Shown in pieces: positions 4,894-5,499 of a stretch of 5,499 bases of DNA (the first letter of the stretch is position 1; every line of letters begins with the position of its first letter). The notes under the pieces are model-generated. The model saw only the letters and a program-made list of their open reading frames with translations. It made no database searches and was not told the origin of the DNA. The stretch comes from an uncultured Phascolarctobacterium sp. GTDB lineage: Bacteria > Bacillota > Negativicutes > Acidaminococcales > Acidaminococcaceae. The translations under genes were made by a program, and so were the position numbers. The stretch covers positions 1 to 5,499 of the forward strand of contig CASEGD010000090.1 in NCBI GenBank assembly GCA_949287345.1. Reading direction: 5' to 3'.

Positions 4894-5499
4894 GTGACAG
4901 TAAAAAAGCTGGGCATTATCGGCGGGTCGTTTGACCCGATACATATAGGCCATTTAAACAGCGCGGAATTTGTTTACAAAGCTTTAGGGCTTGATAAAGT
5001 GCTGTTTGTGCCTGCTTATATCGCCCCGCATAAAATAGGCATGGAATTTGCTGCGGCCGAAGACCGTTACCGTATGACGGAACTGGCCGTTGAAGGCTGC
5101 CCTTATTTTGAGGTCAGCGATGTGGAGCTTAAGCGCAGCGGCATTTCCTATACTTACGATACGGTGCTGGAGCTGAAAAAGCAGTATCCGGGCTATGAGC
5201 TGTATTTTATTGTCGGTGCGGATTCCGTGCCGCAGCTGAGTACCTGGCACAATATTTACGGGCTGCTGCATGAAGTTACCTTTGTGGCGGTGGCAAGGCC
5301 GGGCTACGACAAAGCCTTCGCCAAAGCGCGGGAGGATTTCGGCGGTTTGGGCGAAGAAAAAATACTGCTTTTAAAAATGCCGGAGCTGGCCGTATCGTCA
5401 ACAGATATCCGCGAGCGCGTAAAAAACGGCGCACCGGTTGACGGCATGGTGCCGGAAGCAGTGCGCGATTACATTTTAGAGAAGGGTTTGTACCGTTAA
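4894..5499 (+). CDS. nadD: Nicotinate-nucleotide adenylyltransferase
   Basis: Encodes 201 residues, complete, ending with TAA at the last base of the window. The start is GTG at 4894, with GGAGG (4880-4884) nine bases before it. It transfers AMP from ATP to nicotinate mononucleotide, giving deamido-NAD and pyrophosphate, in the cytoplasm; this step is shared by de novo and Preiss-Handler NAD synthesis. Sequence signs: the nucleotidyltransferase motif GGSFDPIHIGHL (10-21, with the HxGH histidines), PHK (45-47), SYTYDTV (85-91), FIVGADSVPQLSTWHN (105-120) and the ISSTxIR-type VSSTDIRERV (167-176). The length is typical of the family. In many Firmicutes nadD is followed by yqeK and rsfS; the window stops too soon to see that. 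No damage or unusual residues. Confidence 0.97.
   Translation: MTVKKLGIIGGSFDPIHIGHLNSAEFVYKALGLDKVLFVPAYIAPHKIGMEFAAAEDRYRMTELAVEGCPYFEVSDVELKRSGISYTYDTVLELKKQYPGYELYFIVGADSVPQLSTWHNIYGLLHEVTFVAVARPGYDKAFAKAREDFGGLGEEKILLLKMPELAVSSTDIRERVKNGAPVDGMVPEAVRDYILEKGLYR

Overview
The window is an ordinary-looking chromosomal segment. It carries six or seven protein genes, two of them very small, with one divergent promoter region. The likely source is a low-to-moderate GC Firmicutes-type bacterium with an outer membrane, i.e. a member of the Negativicutes such as a Phascolarctobacterium-like organism. This is an inference. It rests on strong AGGAGG-type ribosome binding sites, TTG/GTG starts, extended -10 promoters, and a periplasmic adaptor whose hairpin carries the TolC-docking Rx3Lx6S pattern. 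No taxonomic marker gene such as rRNA is present.

Layout. Bases 1-255 hold no convincing gene; they contain inverted repeats and look like a dispersed intergenic repeat. Bases 256-606 (+) encode a 116-residue protein of unknown role with a C-terminal helix-turn-helix, starting at TTG, followed by a terminator at 615-663. Facing it, bases 1496 to 662 (-) form a two-gene unit: a previously unlisted 33-residue single-pass membrane protein (1395-1496) overlaps by 11 bases a 247-residue polytopic membrane protein of the DUF1624 / heparan-alpha-glucosaminide N-acetyltransferase-like family (662-1405). Bases 1497-1695 are an AT-rich divergent control region with recognisable promoters for both directions.

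Bases 1696-4677 (+) form a compact MacAB-type efflux operon: membrane-fusion adaptor, ABC ATPase, then FtsX-like permease. MacB is split into two proteins here, and no outer-membrane channel gene is in the window. A 59-residue putative membrane protein (4670-4849) overlaps the end of the permease gene, and a long terminator-like hairpin lies inside it. The window ends with a complete nadD gene (4894-5499, GTG start), which has its own extended -10 promoter and encodes the adenylyltransferase of NAD biosynthesis.

How the genes work together. The adaptor, ATPase and permease should assemble into one efflux or export machine, with a TolC-like channel encoded elsewhere. The divergent membrane acyltransferase-like unit may be co-controlled with it through the shared intergenic region, but only an imperfect inverted repeat suggests this. 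nadD is an unrelated housekeeping gene. I do not see a clearly new biological system. The most useful observations are the two tiny overlapping membrane-protein genes, the hairpin inside one of them, and the TolC-docking motif.
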